Shown: piece after piece, positions 49,520-58,543 of the stretch
Layout of the letters: the number at the start of each line of letters is the position of its first letter
Numbering within the stretch: position 1 is the stretch's first letter
Assembly: GCA_018648645.1 (NCBI GenBank)
Contig: JABGQS010000008.1
Location: 17,591-81,590 of the forward strand
DNA length: 64,000 nucleotides
Direction: 5' to 3'
Origin: Clostridia bacterium
GTDB taxonomy: Bacteria; Bacillota; Clostridia; Christensenellales; SZUA-584
Translations under genes and position numbers: made by a program
The notes under the pieces: model-generated
Seen by the model: only the letters and a program-made list of their open reading frames with translations
The model's database searches: none
Told to the model about the DNA's origin: nothing

Positions 49520-50839
49520 ATGGCAAAACCTTTTGTGGCGATTGTCGGGCGACCGAATGTTGGTAAGTCCACATTTTTTAATAAAATAGCAGGCAAGCGA
49601 ATTTCGATTGTTGAGGACACACCGGGCGTTACGCGCGACAGGATATATGCGGACGTTGAGTGGCTGACACACGAGTTTACGTTGATTGACACGGGCGGGA
49701 TTGACCCGCGAACAACCGACACAATTTTGCTGCAGATGAAGATGCAGGCACAGCTTGCGGTCGAGGTTGCGGACGTTATATTGTTTTTGGTGGACGCAAA
49801 GCAAGGTGTTGTGCCGGCGGACTACGAAGTTGCGGATTTGCTGCGACGGGCAAACAAGCCGATTATAACGGTGGTCAACAAGACGGACACCGCGAAGGAC
49901 GAGCAAAGCATGTACGATTTTTATGCGCTGGGGACTGATAACCTTTTCTCGATATCGGCGGCGCAGGGGCTGGGACTCGGCGATTTGCTGGACGAGATAG
50001 TCTCGCATCTTGACACCGAGCCGGGGGACGAGGACGAGGAGATTGTAAAAATCGCGATTGTCGGCAAACCGAACGTTGGCAAAAGCTCGTTGGTGAACCG
50101 TATTATCGGCGAGGAGCGCACGATTGTCAGTGACATTGCGGGGACGACGAGGGATGCTATAGACGTGCCGTTTGAGCGCGGGGGTACGAGGTTTACGCTG
50201 ATTGACACAGCCGGGATACGCAGAAAAGCGCGGATAGCCAGCAAGTCGATTGAGCGATATAGTGTGATACGTGCGTTTGCGGCTGTGCGGCGGGCCGATG
50301 CCGTTGTCGTGATGATTGACGCGCAGGAAGGCATTACAGAGCAGGACGTGAAAATTGCCGGGTTTGTGCACGAGGAAGGCAAGCCGACCGTGATCGCTGT
50401 GAACAAATGGGACGCGATTGAGAAGGACACGCACACGATACACAAATATAACAAGGACATTGCCAGCGACTTTGCGTTTATGAGCTATGCGAAGACTGTG
50501 TATATATCAGCGCTTAGAGGGCAACGGATTGACAAGCTGTTTGATATGCTGAAAGTGAGCCGCGAAAACAACAGGCGGCGCATTACGACGGGACTGCTTA
50601 ACGAGTGCATAAGCGAAGCGATTACGATGGTGGAGCCGCCAACTGACAAAGGGCGAAGGCTGAAGATTTATTACGCGACGCAGGTGGCTGCGTGTCCGCC
50701 GTTTATCGTGATATTTGTGAACGACGAGAGGCTGATGCATTTTTCGTATATGAGGTATTTGGAGAACTTTTTAAGGAAATCGTTCGATTTTTCGGGAACG
50801 CCGATTAGAATCGTGGCAAGAAATAAAAAAGAGAAGTAG
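49520..50839 (+). CDS. der: Ribosome assembly GTPase Der (EngA)
   Basis: 439 residues. Two tandem G domains: GRPNVGKSTFF with DTGGI and NKTD, then GKPNVGKSSLV with DTAGI and NKWD, followed by the C-terminal KH-like domain (GRRLKIYYATQVAACPPFIV, NDERLMHFSYMRYLENFLR). Der matures the 50S ribosomal subunit. Gene order DUF512-der-plsY is conserved in many Clostridia. Confidence 0.98.
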   Translation: MAKPFVAIVGRPNVGKSTFFNKIAGKRISIVEDTPGVTRDRIYADVEWLTHEFTLIDTGGIDPRTTDTILLQMKMQAQLAVEVADVILFLVDAKQGVVPADYEVADLLRRANKPIITVVNKTDTAKDEQSMYDFYALGTDNLFSISAAQGLGLGDLLDEIVSHLDTEPGDEDEEIVKIAIVGKPNVGKSSLVNRIIGEERTIVSDIAGTTRDAIDVPFERGGTRFTLIDTAGIRRKARIASKSIERYSVIRAFAAVRRADAVVVMIDAQEGITEQDVKIAGFVHEEGKPTVIAVNKWDAIEKDTHTIHKYNKDIASDFAFMSYAKTVYISALRGQRIDKLFDMLKVSRENNRRRITTGLLNECISEAITMVEPPTDKGRRLKIYYATQVAACPPFIVIFVNDERLMHFSYMRYLENFLRKSFDFSGTPIRIVARNKKEK

Positions 50840-50853
50840 ATGGAGGTAGCAAC

Positions 50854-51516
50854 ATGGTATGGAGATTGATTGTAACTGCTGTTGCAGGGTATTTGATTGG
50901 CAGTGTATCGTTTGGATATTTGGCAGGAAAGATATTTAAGGGCAAGGACATCAGGGACGTAGGGAGCGGAAACGCAGGCACAGCTAACGCGATTCGCAAC
51001 TATGGATGGGGCGTTGGCGCGTTTACGTTTGTAGGCGATCTCGTGAAGGGCAGCATCGCGGCGCTGGTTGGCGTTGCGCTGTTTGGCGAGCTTGGCGTAT
51101 ATTTTAACGATGTGTGGGTGCAAAGCATATTCCCCGGGCTGAACGTGATTGCCGGGCTTGATTCGCATGTGGCGATATATGTGGGAGGTGTGGCTGCTGT
51201 TATTGGGCATATTTTCCCCGTTTTCTTAAGGTTTAAAGGCGGCAAGGGTGTTGCAACAAGCCTTGGTGTGTTCTTGATTATAATGCCTTTACCAGCGCTT
51301 GCAGTATTCCTTATAGCGGTTATTATTATTTGGCTGACCAAAACGATGTCGATAGGCTCTATGATTGGCATGGGGCTGATATTGGTGGCATCGCTCGTTT
51401 TCAACTGGGGCAACTTTTGGCATCATGGTACGTGCGCGCTGCTGCTGGCGGTTGTGCTGTTTTATCACAGACACAACATGGTGCGGCTTGCGGAAGGCAA
51501 AGAAAACCAACTTTAG
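50854..51516 (+). CDS. plsY: Glycerol-3-phosphate acyltransferase PlsY
   Basis: 220 residues, several membrane helices. Motifs: LIGSVSFGYLAG, RDVGSGNAGTANAIRNYGW (canonical G-S-G-N-x-G-x-x-N), and GHIFPVFLRFKGGKGVATSLG (canonical K-G-G-K-G-V-A-T). The enzyme transfers acyl from acyl-phosphate to glycerol-3-phosphate in the first step of phospholipid synthesis. Slightly longer than usual because of an extra hydrophilic loop (about 78-100). Start ATG 50854 follows TGGAGGT. Confidence 0.97.
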   Translation: MVWRLIVTAVAGYLIGSVSFGYLAGKIFKGKDIRDVGSGNAGTANAIRNYGWGVGAFTFVGDLVKGSIAALVGVALFGELGVYFNDVWVQSIFPGLNVIAGLDSHVAIYVGGVAAVIGHIFPVFLRFKGGKGVATSLGVFLIIMPLPALAVFLIAVIIIWLTKTMSIGSMIGMGLILVASLVFNWGNFWHHGTCALLLAVVLFYHRHNMVRLAEGKENQL

Positions 51517-51528
51517 ACCGGAGGAGTC

Positions 51529-52170
51529 ATGTTACAGATAATAATTATCGTGTTGATTGTGGCGGCGGATTTGCTGAGTAAGTATCTGCTGACGCCGTTG
51601 ATGCATCAAGCAGGCGGGTCACTGCCGCTTATACCGAATGTGCTTCATTTGACGTATGTGGAGAATACGGGCGCTTCGTTTGGGATATTCCAAAACAGCG
51701 TGATTTTCTTCATCATTGTGACGGGCATTGTGCTTGCAGCGGGGATTACGTTTATGATACGCACAAGGAAGACGCAGTCGCTGTTTTTGAAAATCAGCTT
51801 GTCGCTTGTAATCGGCGGCGCGTTTGGCAACTTTTATGACAGGATTGTGCTGGGGTTCGTGCGTGACTTTATTGACTTTAAGCTGTTTAGCTTTTGGAAT
51901 TGGGTGTTTAACATAGCGGACGCGTCGCTTGTGATTGGCGCGATACTGCTGGGTATATATGTGCTGTTTATATACAAGGAGAAGGACGGCAAGCCGGTCT
52001 TGGCTATTCGCAAAAAGCGCGATGAGGATGAAGCGGACGATGAAGAGTCGGACGAGGAAGAGCCGGACAAGGAACATGAGGATGAAGAGTCAAAAACTAA
52101 AACAGATGATGTCGAAGAAAAAAAGACGCCTAAAAAGCGGCGCCTAAAAAACAAAGACAAGTCTAAATAA
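51529..52170 (+). CDS. lspA: Lipoprotein signal peptidase LspA with charged C-terminal tail
   Basis: 213 residues. The normal LspA part is about 155 residues: four membrane helices, YVENTGASFGIFQ, catalytic Asp in GGAFGNFYDRI and FNIADASLVIG. After LFIYKEKDGKPVLAIRKKR comes a 55-residue tail of Glu/Asp followed by Lys/Arg that is not part of the family. The enzyme cleaves signal peptides of prolipoproteins, matching the lipoproteins in this window. The 3' end overlaps the convergent lplA by 8 bases. Start ATG 51529 follows CCGGAGGAG. Confidence 0.95.
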   Translation: MLQIIIIVLIVAADLLSKYLLTPLMHQAGGSLPLIPNVLHLTYVENTGASFGIFQNSVIFFIIVTGIVLAAGITFMIRTRKTQSLFLKISLSLVIGGAFGNFYDRIVLGFVRDFIDFKLFSFWNWVFNIADASLVIGAILLGIYVLFIYKEKDGKPVLAIRKKRDEDEADDEESDEEEPDKEHEDEESKTKTDDVEEKKTPKKRRLKNKDKSK

Positions 52171-53140
52171 TACAGCTTAGAATTTCATCTAGTGTTATAT
52201 TGAAAAAGTAGCTTTGCGCATCGAAGTGTTGCAAGGCTTTTTTTATTGCCTGCGTTTCGTACGCACAGCCTATTAGCGTGTTCTCGATATCGCTGACACC
52301 CTCTTTGGCAAAGAAGTCGCCGTAGAATTTGATTTGCTCGATGTGACCGTTCCGTACGAACGATTCGACTTTGAGCTTGCCGCCGGAAAAGCGGTTTTCT
52401 TTGGTGATGTTGAACTTGGGCGATTTGCCGAAGTTCCAGTCCCACGAGTCAAACTGCGCGGCTTTGATTTCCATGACACGCGCAACGTCGGTTTCTGTAA
52501 GCTCGTACGTTTCTTTGTCCGCGAGCAGGTAGTTTAACATAACGTCGCGGAACCCGAGGCTGTCTAGCTTGGTATCCATGTGCTCGGCTACGTTGGTGAC
52601 GCGGCTTTTGACCGACTTGATACCTTTGCTGATTAGTTTTTCGTCGTCTGGAGAGAGCGAGCGCACCAGCTGTGACAAGTCGGTGTCAAAGAGTATAGAG
52701 CCGTGGTGCAGCATCACGTTTTTGCGAATGTATTGCGCGTTGCCCGAAAACTTTTTGCCGTCGATTAGAATATCGTTGCGACCGCTTTTAACTGCGGTGA
52801 CGCCAAGCGAAGCAAGCGCTTCGATGATGGGGAGCGTGTAGGTGTGAAAGTCGATTTCCTTTTTACCCATGCGCTTGTTGATGAACGAAAACTGCCAGCC
52901 ATTCATGTCGGTGTAGATTGTGCCGCCGCCCGTGACGCGGCGAACGATGTGGATTTCGTGTGCTTTGGCGTAGTCCATGTTGATTTCGGCAAGCGCGTTT
53001 TGGTAGCGTCCAATCATCAGCGTGGGGGTTGTGCGCCAAAACAGGAAGTACCCCTCGGCGATGTCGAGCTCTTCGACTAAGTATTTCTCGAGCGCGAAGT
53101 TGAAGTTGGCGTCGGTGCTGTCGTATTTAACGTAGATCAT
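52163..53140 (-). CDS. lplA: Lipoate-protein ligase A
   Basis: 325 residues. Motifs [24 protein letters not shown] and [12 protein letters not shown] are the lipoate-binding, Lys-activating and adenylate regions of LplA. The C-terminal accessory domain (about 240-325, [21 protein letters not shown]) is present, so it is a full-length single-chain ligase. It attaches free lipoate to E2 or GcvH proteins. It overlaps lipA (14 bases) on the same strand, so salvage and synthesis of lipoate are coexpressed. Confidence 0.95.
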   Translation of the reverse strand: MIYVKYDSTDANFNFALEKYLVEELDIAEGYFLFWRTTPTLMIGRYQNALAEINMDYAKAHEIHIVRRVTGGGTIYTDMNGWQFSFINKRMGKKEIDFHTYTLPIIEALASLGVTAVKSGRNDILIDGKKFSGNAQYIRKNVMLHHGSILFDTDLSQLVRSLSPDDEKLISKGIKSVKSRVTNVAEHMDTKLDSLGFRDVMLNYLLADKETYELTETDVARVMEIKAAQFDSWDWNFGKSPKFNITKENRFSGGKLKVESFVRNGHIEQIKFYGDFFAKEGVSDIENTLIGCAYETQAIKKALQHFDAQSYFFNITLDEILSCII

Positions 53141-53996
53141 TTTGCATCTCCTTCATTCCTTCAATGGCGTTGTATGAGCTGCGCACAAACGGACCGCTTG
53201 CGATGTATTTGAAGCCTTTGTTCATGCCGATGCGCTTGTATTCGTCAAATTGGTCGGGGTGGATGAATTCTGCGATGTCGATGTGGTCCTTGGACGGCTG
53301 CAAATACTGTCCGATGGTCAGCAGGTCGCAACCCACTGCAATTAGGTCGTCCATCACGCTTAGCACTTGCTCTTGCGTTTCGCCGAGACCGACCATGATG
53401 CCGGTTTTGCTGTAGATGCCGTTTGTCATCGTTTTGACGCGAGACAGCAGCTCCAGCGATCGCGTGTATACGCCCATTGGGCGAACGGCGGGGTATAGCG
53501 ACGGTACTGTTTCGATGTTGTGGTTGATGATGTCGGGACGCGCGTCGATGACCGTTTGAAGTGCGTCGCGGCTGCCGAGAAAGTCGGGGATGAGCACTTC
53601 TACGGTGCTTTGCGGCATCGCGGCTTTAAGCGCGCGGATGGTGTCTGCGAAGTGTGCTGCGCCGCCGTCGGGCAGATCATCACGCGTGACACTGGTGACA
53701 ACGGTGTGTTTTAGACCAAGTTGCTTTGCTGCGGTAGCTACGTTCTCAGGCTCGCACGGGTCAAGAGCACCCGGCTCGCCTTTTGTGACGTCGCAAAAGC
53801 GGCAGTTGCGCGAGCACACGCTGCCCAGAATCATAAACGTGGCTGTTTTGTTTTTGAAGCACTCACCGCGGTTGGGGCAGTTGGCGCCTTCGCACACGGT
53901 ATTGAGTGATAGTGAGCGCAGCATTTTTTCCATTTCTGCCACGGCGCCCATGTCCATTTTCTTTTTCAGCCATTCAGGTTTTTTCTGTAGTGCCAT
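53127..53996 (-). CDS. lipA: Lipoyl synthase LipA
   Basis: 289 residues. The auxiliary cluster motif [12 protein letters not shown] (C-x4-C-x5-C) and the radical SAM motif [13 protein letters not shown] (C-x3-C-x2-C) are both present. [13 protein letters not shown] and the C-terminal [11 protein letters not shown], with the conserved R-S-S-Y Ser cluster ligand, complete it. The enzyme inserts two sulfur atoms in the octanoyl group on lipoyl domains. No octanoyltransferase gene is adjacent; LplA may provide this. Start ATG at 53996 with AGGAC upstream on the minus strand. Confidence 0.97.
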   Translation of the reverse strand: MALQKKPEWLKKKMDMGAVAEMEKMLRSLSLNTVCEGANCPNRGECFKNKTATFMILGSVCSRNCRFCDVTKGEPGALDPCEPENVATAAKQLGLKHTVVTSVTRDDLPDGGAAHFADTIRALKAAMPQSTVEVLIPDFLGSRDALQTVIDARPDIINHNIETVPSLYPAVRPMGVYTRSLELLSRVKTMTNGIYSKTGIMVGLGETQEQVLSVMDDLIAVGCDLLTIGQYLQPSKDHIDIAEFIHPDQFDEYKRIGMNKGFKYIASGPFVRSSYNAIEGMKEMQNDLR

Positions 53997-54096
53997 TAAA
54001 AGTCCTCCGTTTGTTTTCCATGATTATTATATAGCGTTTGGCGCGGTAAATCAATAAGAAGGACGCTAAGACCGAGTGGGGGCTAGTGAAAAGCTT

Positions 54097-54216
54097 AGGG
54101 GATTTTTTTCTTGTAAAAATCCCCTCTTGCCGCTATGCGGCAATTCACCTCTTAAATACGCCCGTTGGATGGGGATTTCGCTGACTGAGGTCAGCGATTT
54201 AGGGCGCTGCCCTAAA
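54097..54216. repeat. Array of four perfect hairpins
   Basis: Arms: AGGGGATTTTT 54097-54107 with 54115-54125; TTGCCGC 54127-54133 with 54137-54143; TCGCTGAC 54178-54185 with 54190-54197; TTTAGGGC 54198-54205 with 54209-54216. Each arm pairs exactly with its partner. No open frame covers the array. Confidence 0.75.
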
Positions 54217-54285
54217 AACCTGCAATTTTTTAGGCAAAAAATTGAGTAAAACTTTTGTATTTGGTGTGGTGGGGGGGAGCGGTCG

Positions 54286-54314
54286 TTGAAATTGGTGCGT
54301 TTGAGTGGTACACT
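54286..54314 (+). promoter_or_regulatory. Promoter of rluD, possibly giving a leaderless mRNA
   Basis: TTGAAA at 54286-54291, a 17-base spacer, and TACACT at 54309-54314. The -10 box ends 6 bases before ATG 54321 and there is no ribosome site, so transcription may start at the ATG itself. Confidence 0.65.
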
Positions 54315-54320
54315 TGATGT

Positions 54321-55232
54321 ATGAGTGAAAAAGTGAGTTTTACGGTAGTGGAAAATGCCGAGCGGTTGGATAAGTATCTTGCCGAGAATATGGAGATATC
54401 GAGATCGCGCATTAAGAACGCGATTATCTCGGGCGATGTGCTTGTGAACGAGAGCAACGCAAAGCCGGGCGATAAGCTGAAAGCCGGCGATGTGGTTAGC
54501 GTGCAGCTTTATGATGCGCAGCCGACTACGATTGAGGCGGAGGATATCCCGATAGATATATTGTATCAGGACGAGGACATTGCCGTGGTCAACAAGGCGC
54601 AAGGCATGGTGGTGCATCCCGCGCCCGGGAACTATACGGGTACGCTGGTGAACGCGCTGATGTTTCACTTGAAGGATTTGTCGGGGATAAACGGCGAAAT
54701 CCGCCCGGGCATTGTGCACAGGATTGACAAGGACACGTCGGGTGTACTGGTGATAGCTAAGAACGACAAGGCGCATGTGTCGCTGGCGGCGCAGATAGCG
54801 CAAAAGAGCGCGCGAAGGATTTATGTCGCTATTGTGCACGGGGGCATAAAAGAGGACGAGGTTACGATAGACAAAGGCATTGCGAGGAGCAAACGGGACA
54901 GAAAGAAGATGTCGATTGACGCTATGGGCAGGACAGCGAGAACGAACATACGGGTGCTGGAGCGGTTTGGCGAGTTTACGCTGGTTGAGGCCGAGTTGAC
55001 GACGGGGCGCACTCACCAAATACGCGTGCATTTGAAAAGCATACAAAGGCCGGTGGCGGGCGACGCGGTGTACGGACCGAAGAAAACGCGGCTGCACAGG
55101 GGCGGACAGCTTTTGCACGCAAGGACGCTTGTACTGACACACCCAACCACGGGAGAGACGATGAGCTTTGATGCGCCGCTGCCCGATTACTTTGAAAAGG
55201 CGCTTAGAATATTGCGGGCAAAACAAAGCTGA
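54321..55232 (+). CDS. rluD: Pseudouridine synthase, RluD/RluA family
   Basis: 303 residues. N-terminal S4 RNA-binding domain (about 10-70: LDKYLAENMEISRSRIKNAI), then the RluA catalytic domain: PGIVHRIDKDTSGVLVIAK with the catalytic Asp, VGVV-like YVAIVHGGIKEDEV, and the end GRTHQIRVHLKSIQRPVAGD. The enzyme makes pseudouridine in 23S rRNA. The start ATG 54321 has no Shine-Dalgarno and lies right at the expected transcript start (leaderless). Confidence 0.96.
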   Translation: MSEKVSFTVVENAERLDKYLAENMEISRSRIKNAIISGDVLVNESNAKPGDKLKAGDVVSVQLYDAQPTTIEAEDIPIDILYQDEDIAVVNKAQGMVVHPAPGNYTGTLVNALMFHLKDLSGINGEIRPGIVHRIDKDTSGVLVIAKNDKAHVSLAAQIAQKSARRIYVAIVHGGIKEDEVTIDKGIARSKRDRKKMSIDAMGRTARTNIRVLERFGEFTLVEAELTTGRTHQIRVHLKSIQRPVAGDAVYGPKKTRLHRGGQLLHARTLVLTHPTTGETMSFDAPLPDYFEKALRILRAKQS

Positions 55233-55248
55233 TTGGGGTGGCTATACG

Positions 55249-55602
55249 TTGACGATTGAAGAGATAACAGAGTATTGCTTGCAATTAAAAAATGCTTATG
55301 TGGATTTGCCGTTTGGTGCGACACCAATGTGCATCAAAATTCACGGAAAAATTTTCGCACAAATTTATGCTGATAAAATTACGCTTAAGTGTGATAGGAT
55401 AGCCGGAGAGTATTATCGAGCAACTTATAAGGAGAATGTAGTTAGTGGCTATCATTGCCCGCCGGTGCAAAAGCCATTCTTTATCACGGTTGCGCTTGAG
55501 CCAGAGATAGCGGACGAGATAGTGAGAGAAATGATTGAGCACGCTTATGTCGCAGTTATAAGAAAACTACCTCAGAAAGTTCGAAGTGAATATAAAGAAT
55601 AA
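55249..55602 (+). CDS. MmcQ/YjbR-family DNA-binding-like protein
   Basis: 117 residues from TTG 55249 (GGGGTGG upstream). The frame is open further upstream but would overlap rluD by 65 bases. The MmcQ/YjbR fold shows as LQLKNAYVDLPFGATPMCIK, KIFAQIYADKITLKCD and EYYRATYKENVVSGYHCPPV. Family members are small CyaY-like proteins with unknown function. The last third, TVALEPEIADEIVREMIEHAYVAVIRKLP, is typical. It lies 16 bases after rluD and may be cotranscribed. Base composition is more AT-rich than neighbours. Confidence 0.85.
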   Translation: MTIEEITEYCLQLKNAYVDLPFGATPMCIKIHGKIFAQIYADKITLKCDRIAGEYYRATYKENVVSGYHCPPVQKPFFITVALEPEIADEIVREMIEHAYVAVIRKLPQKVRSEYKE

Positions 55603-55608
55603 AAATTA

Positions 55609-55637
55609 TTGACTTTTTTGTGCGTGACAACTATAAT
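55609..55637 (+). promoter_or_regulatory. Promoter of rpsU
   Basis: TTGACT at 55609-55614, a 17-base spacer, and TATAAT at 55632-55637. It lies 70 bases before the start codon, leaving a structured leader. Confidence 0.8.
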
Positions 55638-55654
55638 ACAAAGGTGACAAAAAG

Positions 55655-55691
55655 CTCCCTATACCGGACGAAAGTTCGCGGAGTATGGGAG
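55655..55691 (+). other. Stem-loop in the rpsU leader next to the ribosome site
   Basis: CTCCC (55655-55659) pairs with GGGAG (55687-55691), ATAC (55661-55664) with GTAT (55683-55686), and CGAA (55669-55672) with TTCG (55675-55678). It ends where the GGGAGGG ribosome site (55691-55697) begins, so it could tune translation. I do not recognise it as a named leader. Confidence 0.55.
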
Positions 55692-55706
55692 GGAGGGTAA
55701 ATTTTA

Positions 55707-55880
55707 GTGGCTGAAATAAGAGTTGGAAAAGACGAGACTTTGGAAAGTGCTTTGAAGCGTTTTAAGCGCCTGACCGCAAAGGAAGGCACCATGGCAGAGC
55801 TTAGGAAGCGTGAGCATTACGAAAAGCCGAGCGTCAAGAGAAAGAAAAAGGCTGAAGCGGCAAGGAAGAGAAGGCGCTAG
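55707..55880 (+). CDS. rpsU: 30S ribosomal protein S21
   Basis: 57 residues, start GTG 55707 with GGGAGGG upstream. The sequence [20 protein letters not shown], then [17 protein letters not shown] and a very basic end, matches bS21. Its position before nfeD-like and phoH genes is common in Firmicutes. It was missed by a length cutoff but is certain from sequence and its own promoter and terminator. Confidence 0.96.
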   Translation: MAEIRVGKDETLESALKRFKRLTAKEGTMAELRKREHYEKPSVKRKKKAEAARKRRR

Positions 55881-55900
55881 GTCAAAATATGTTGTTTAAT

Positions 55901-55931
55901 AAACCCGGGGGAGCTTCTCTCGGGTTTTGTT
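55901..55931 (+). terminator. Terminator of rpsU
   Basis: AACCCGGG pairs with CTCGGGTT around GGAGCTTCT and a short T run follows. Confidence 0.75.
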
Positions 55932-55974
55932 ATACGCGCAGATATGATAGAATACACCTATAGACAGGGGTGAC

Positions 55975-57264
55975 ATGATGAAAAGAATTGTATATATTGC
56001 GATTATGGTATTGGCGTTGATGAGCGTGCTGAGCAGCGTTGTGCTGGCGGAGGAAGCGGACACTGTTGTGCTTCTGGAGGTGCAGGGCGAAGTGAACGCG
56101 GCGATGGCGGCGTATATTGATGACGCGATAACGCAGGCGGAGGAGAATGGTACGCCGGTGGTGCTGATTATCGACACTTACGGCGGGCAGATTATTGAAG
56201 CGGACAATATAAAGAAGAGCATTATGCAGGCGAGTGTGCCGGTGGATTGTTATATCACGCGCAATGCGCTCTCAGCAGGGGTGCTGATAAGCATATCGTG
56301 CGAGAATATTGTGATGGGCGAGTCTGCGGTTATTGGCGCGGCTGAAACTATTCCGAACGACGAGAAAACGCTGGCGACATGGGTTGGGATACTCGAATCG
56401 GCGGCAGAGGCGCGGGGCAGGGACACGCAGGTTATTGCGGCGATGGCGGATAAGCGCATACAGATTGAAGGAGTTACTACAGAGGATGAGCTATTGACGC
56501 TGGGTGCAAGCAAAGCGGCGGAGCTGGGGATTAGCGACGGCACGGCGAGCAATACGAAGCAGGCGCTTGAGATACTTGGATATGAAGGGTTTGCGATGAG
56601 CGAGAAGAATATGAGCTTTCCTGTGCGTGCGGCGCAGTTTTTGACGTCGACGGCGGTGGCTAGCATACTGTTCCTTGCCGCGATTGTATGCATGGGAATG
56701 GAGATATTTACGCCCGGATTCGGGGTGTTTGGAGTCATTTCGATCGTGTGCTTTTTGCTGTACTTCGGTGGCAGCTTTTTGGCGGGGTTCGCAGAGTGGT
56801 GGAGTCTTGCGCTGCTTGGCGCGGGTTTGGTGTTTTTCGCGATCGAGGTGGCGGTACCCGGATTCGGCGTTTTCGGCATACTCGGTATCGTGTGTGTCGC
56901 GGCAGGGCTGCTGTTTGCGTCGCGTGATATCAAAACATTTTTAATCGTGCTGAGCGTTGGACTGGTTGGGGCGATTATCGCTTTACCGCTGCTGTTTAAG
57001 CTATTGAAGAAACTGGGGCTGACGCGAAAGCTCTTCCTTGTGGACAACATGGAAGCGGAGCAGGGATATGTCAGTCACGAGCATATAGATTCGTTGGTTG
57101 GCAAAAGCGGCGTTGCGATGACGATACTGCGGCCTGCGGGCACGGCAAAGATTGATGGTTTGCGTCAGCCGGTGCTAAGCTCGGGCGCTTATATCGACAA
57201 GGGCGACGAGGTTGTTGTGGTGGAACATACGCCGGGCAGGATTGTTGTGGAGAAGAAGGATTAG
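55975..57264 (+). CDS. NfeD-family membrane protein with ClpP-class serine protease domain
   Basis: 429 residues, signal peptide of about 26 residues. N-terminal ClpP/SppA-like domain (about 28-210): VVLIIDTYGGQIIEADNIKK and the Ser in RNALSAGVLISISC; the catalytic Lys is expected in the KRIQIEG region. Four to five membrane helices follow (about 225-350), and then the NfeD OB-fold C-terminal domain (GKSGVAMTILRPAGTAKIDG, DKGDEVVVVEHTPGRIVVE). This is the long NfeD1b type, normally next to floA and involved in membrane microdomain function. No flotillin gene follows here. Start ATG 55975 or 55978. Confidence 0.92.
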   Translation: MMKRIVYIAIMVLALMSVLSSVVLAEEADTVVLLEVQGEVNAAMAAYIDDAITQAEENGTPVVLIIDTYGGQIIEADNIKKSIMQASVPVDCYITRNALSAGVLISISCENIVMGESAVIGAAETIPNDEKTLATWVGILESAAEARGRDTQVIAAMADKRIQIEGVTTEDELLTLGASKAAELGISDGTASNTKQALEILGYEGFAMSEKNMSFPVRAAQFLTSTAVASILFLAAIVCMGMEIFTPGFGVFGVISIVCFLLYFGGSFLAGFAEWWSLALLGAGLVFFAIEVAVPGFGVFGILGIVCVAAGLLFASRDIKTFLIVLSVGLVGAIIALPLLFKLLKKLGLTRKLFLVDNMEAEQGYVSHEHIDSLVGKSGVAMTILRPAGTAKIDGLRQPVLSSGAYIDKGDEVVVVEHTPGRIVVEKKD

Positions 57265-57564
57265 CTGAGGACACATAATGGAATATCGAAGAGGAAGGCT
57301 GTGTGCCCTCCTCTTTTTTTGCTGTGAACGCAGTTGCCGGGAGCGAGAAAAGGGCGCAAATGAGTGTTTTGTGTTTGTCGGAAAGTGGTATGAATAGGGG
57401 AATGACAGAGGTGTAAATGAAGCGTAAAATTTGGCAAGGTGAATATGGAAATGTACTCTAAAATATGGTATGATAACAGTAATTGAGATTGTGTGCTAAG
57501 TTTTTATTCGCAGCATATATAAAAGATGGCATCGCAGAGCAACGTCTATATAAGGAGCAGATAT
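57265..57564 (+). other. Intergenic region before phoH
   Basis: Contains a terminator (57290-57320) and a weak promoter candidate, TTGGCA at 57431-57436 and TACTCT at 57454-57459 with a 17-base spacer. An ATG at 57526 is in frame with phoH but the AAGGAG site fits TTG 57565. Nothing else is seen. Confidence 0.5.
57290..57320 (+). terminator. Terminator of the NfeD-family gene
   Basis: AGAGGAAGG pairs with CCCTCCTCT around CTGTGTG and is followed by T7. Confidence 0.8.
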
Positions 57565-58539
57565 TTGGAGAAAAACATCGTAGAAGTGGGAATTGATGTA
57601 GACAGCATGGAGCAGATTATTTCGCTGTTTGGTGCGTTTGACGAGAATACAAAGGCGCTGGAGAAGGAAACGGGCGCAAGCATTGTGTCGCGCAATACGC
57701 ACATTGCGATATCCGGAGATGAGAAGGACGTTGCGTTGGCTAAGGTTGTGGTGGACAAGCTGCTGCTGATGATACGGCGGCACGACAAGATTGATCTTAG
57801 CAAAATACGGTATGCGGTGGAGCTTGCCAGAGAAGGCAACGCGGACGCTATTGAAGAGATTATGGCGGACGTGATTGCTATCACCAACAAGGGCAGACAG
57901 GTTAAAAGCAGAACGCTTGGACAAAAGCGATATGTGAAAGCGATTCGTCAAAACACGCTGACTTTTGCTATCGGACCCGCCGGGACGGGGAAGACGTATT
58001 TGGCGATGGCGATGGCGGTTGTTGCGCTGAAAAACAAAGAAGTTGAAAGAATTATATTGACGCGACCGGCTGTAGAAGCGGGAGAAAGCCTTGGTTTTTT
58101 GCCGGGCGATTTGCAGACGAAGGTTGACCCGTATCTGCGCCCGCTTTATGACGCGCTGTATGAGTTTCTTGGCAGCGAATCGTTTGGGCGACTCAGCGAG
58201 CGCGGCGTGATTGAAGTGGCGCCGTTGGCGTATATGCGCGGGCGCACGCTTAGTGACGCGTTTATTGTGCTGGATGAAGCGCAAAACTGTACGCAGGAGC
58301 AAATGAAAATGTTTCTGACGCGGTTTGGAGATAACGCAAGGGTGGTTGTGACGGGCGATATCACGCAGGTCGATTTGCCGAAGGAAAAGGTGAGTGGGCT
58401 GCGGCATTGTATAGAGATTCTGGACGGGATTGAAAATATATCTGTGCAGCACTTGACGCACAAGGACGTTGTGAGACATCAGCTTGTACAAACCATTATT
58501 AAGGCGTATGAGCGGCATGATAAGGACTCCGGGAGGTAA
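57565..58539 (+). CDS. PhoH-family ATPase (PhoL)
   Basis: 324 residues from TTG 57565, chosen because AAGGAG lies at 57552-57557; the ATG at 57526 lacks a site. Walker A is FAIGPAGTGKTYLAMAMAVV and Walker B is FIVLDEAQNCT. RPAVEAGESLGFLPGDLQ and GDITQVDLP are also conserved. The N-terminal KH-like region is at about 1-100. PhoH/PhoL is a P-loop ATPase linked to RNA processing with YbeY. It is the first gene of the phoH-pgpH-ybeY-cdd-era-recO run. Confidence 0.94.
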   Translation: MEKNIVEVGIDVDSMEQIISLFGAFDENTKALEKETGASIVSRNTHIAISGDEKDVALAKVVVDKLLLMIRRHDKIDLSKIRYAVELAREGNADAIEEIMADVIAITNKGRQVKSRTLGQKRYVKAIRQNTLTFAIGPAGTGKTYLAMAMAVVALKNKEVERIILTRPAVEAGESLGFLPGDLQTKVDPYLRPLYDALYEFLGSESFGRLSERGVIEVAPLAYMRGRTLSDAFIVLDEAQNCTQEQMKMFLTRFGDNARVVVTGDITQVDLPKEKVSGLRHCIEILDGIENISVQHLTHKDVVRHQLVQTIIKAYERHDKDSGR

Positions 58540-58543
58540 GGAC

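Larger units (their letters stand above)
53997..54320. other. Intergenic region between lipA and rluD with clustered hairpins
   Basis: No gene. It carries the upstream side of lipA (minus strand), four perfect hairpins between 54097 and 54216, a G-rich tract (54268-54277), and the rluD promoter. The block looks like a structured repeat element. Confidence 0.6.

Noticed and set aside
55168..55248. ATG 55168 as the start of the MmcQ-like gene
   Set aside because: It would overlap rluD by 65 bases and add residues absent from the family; TTG 55249 has a ribosome site.
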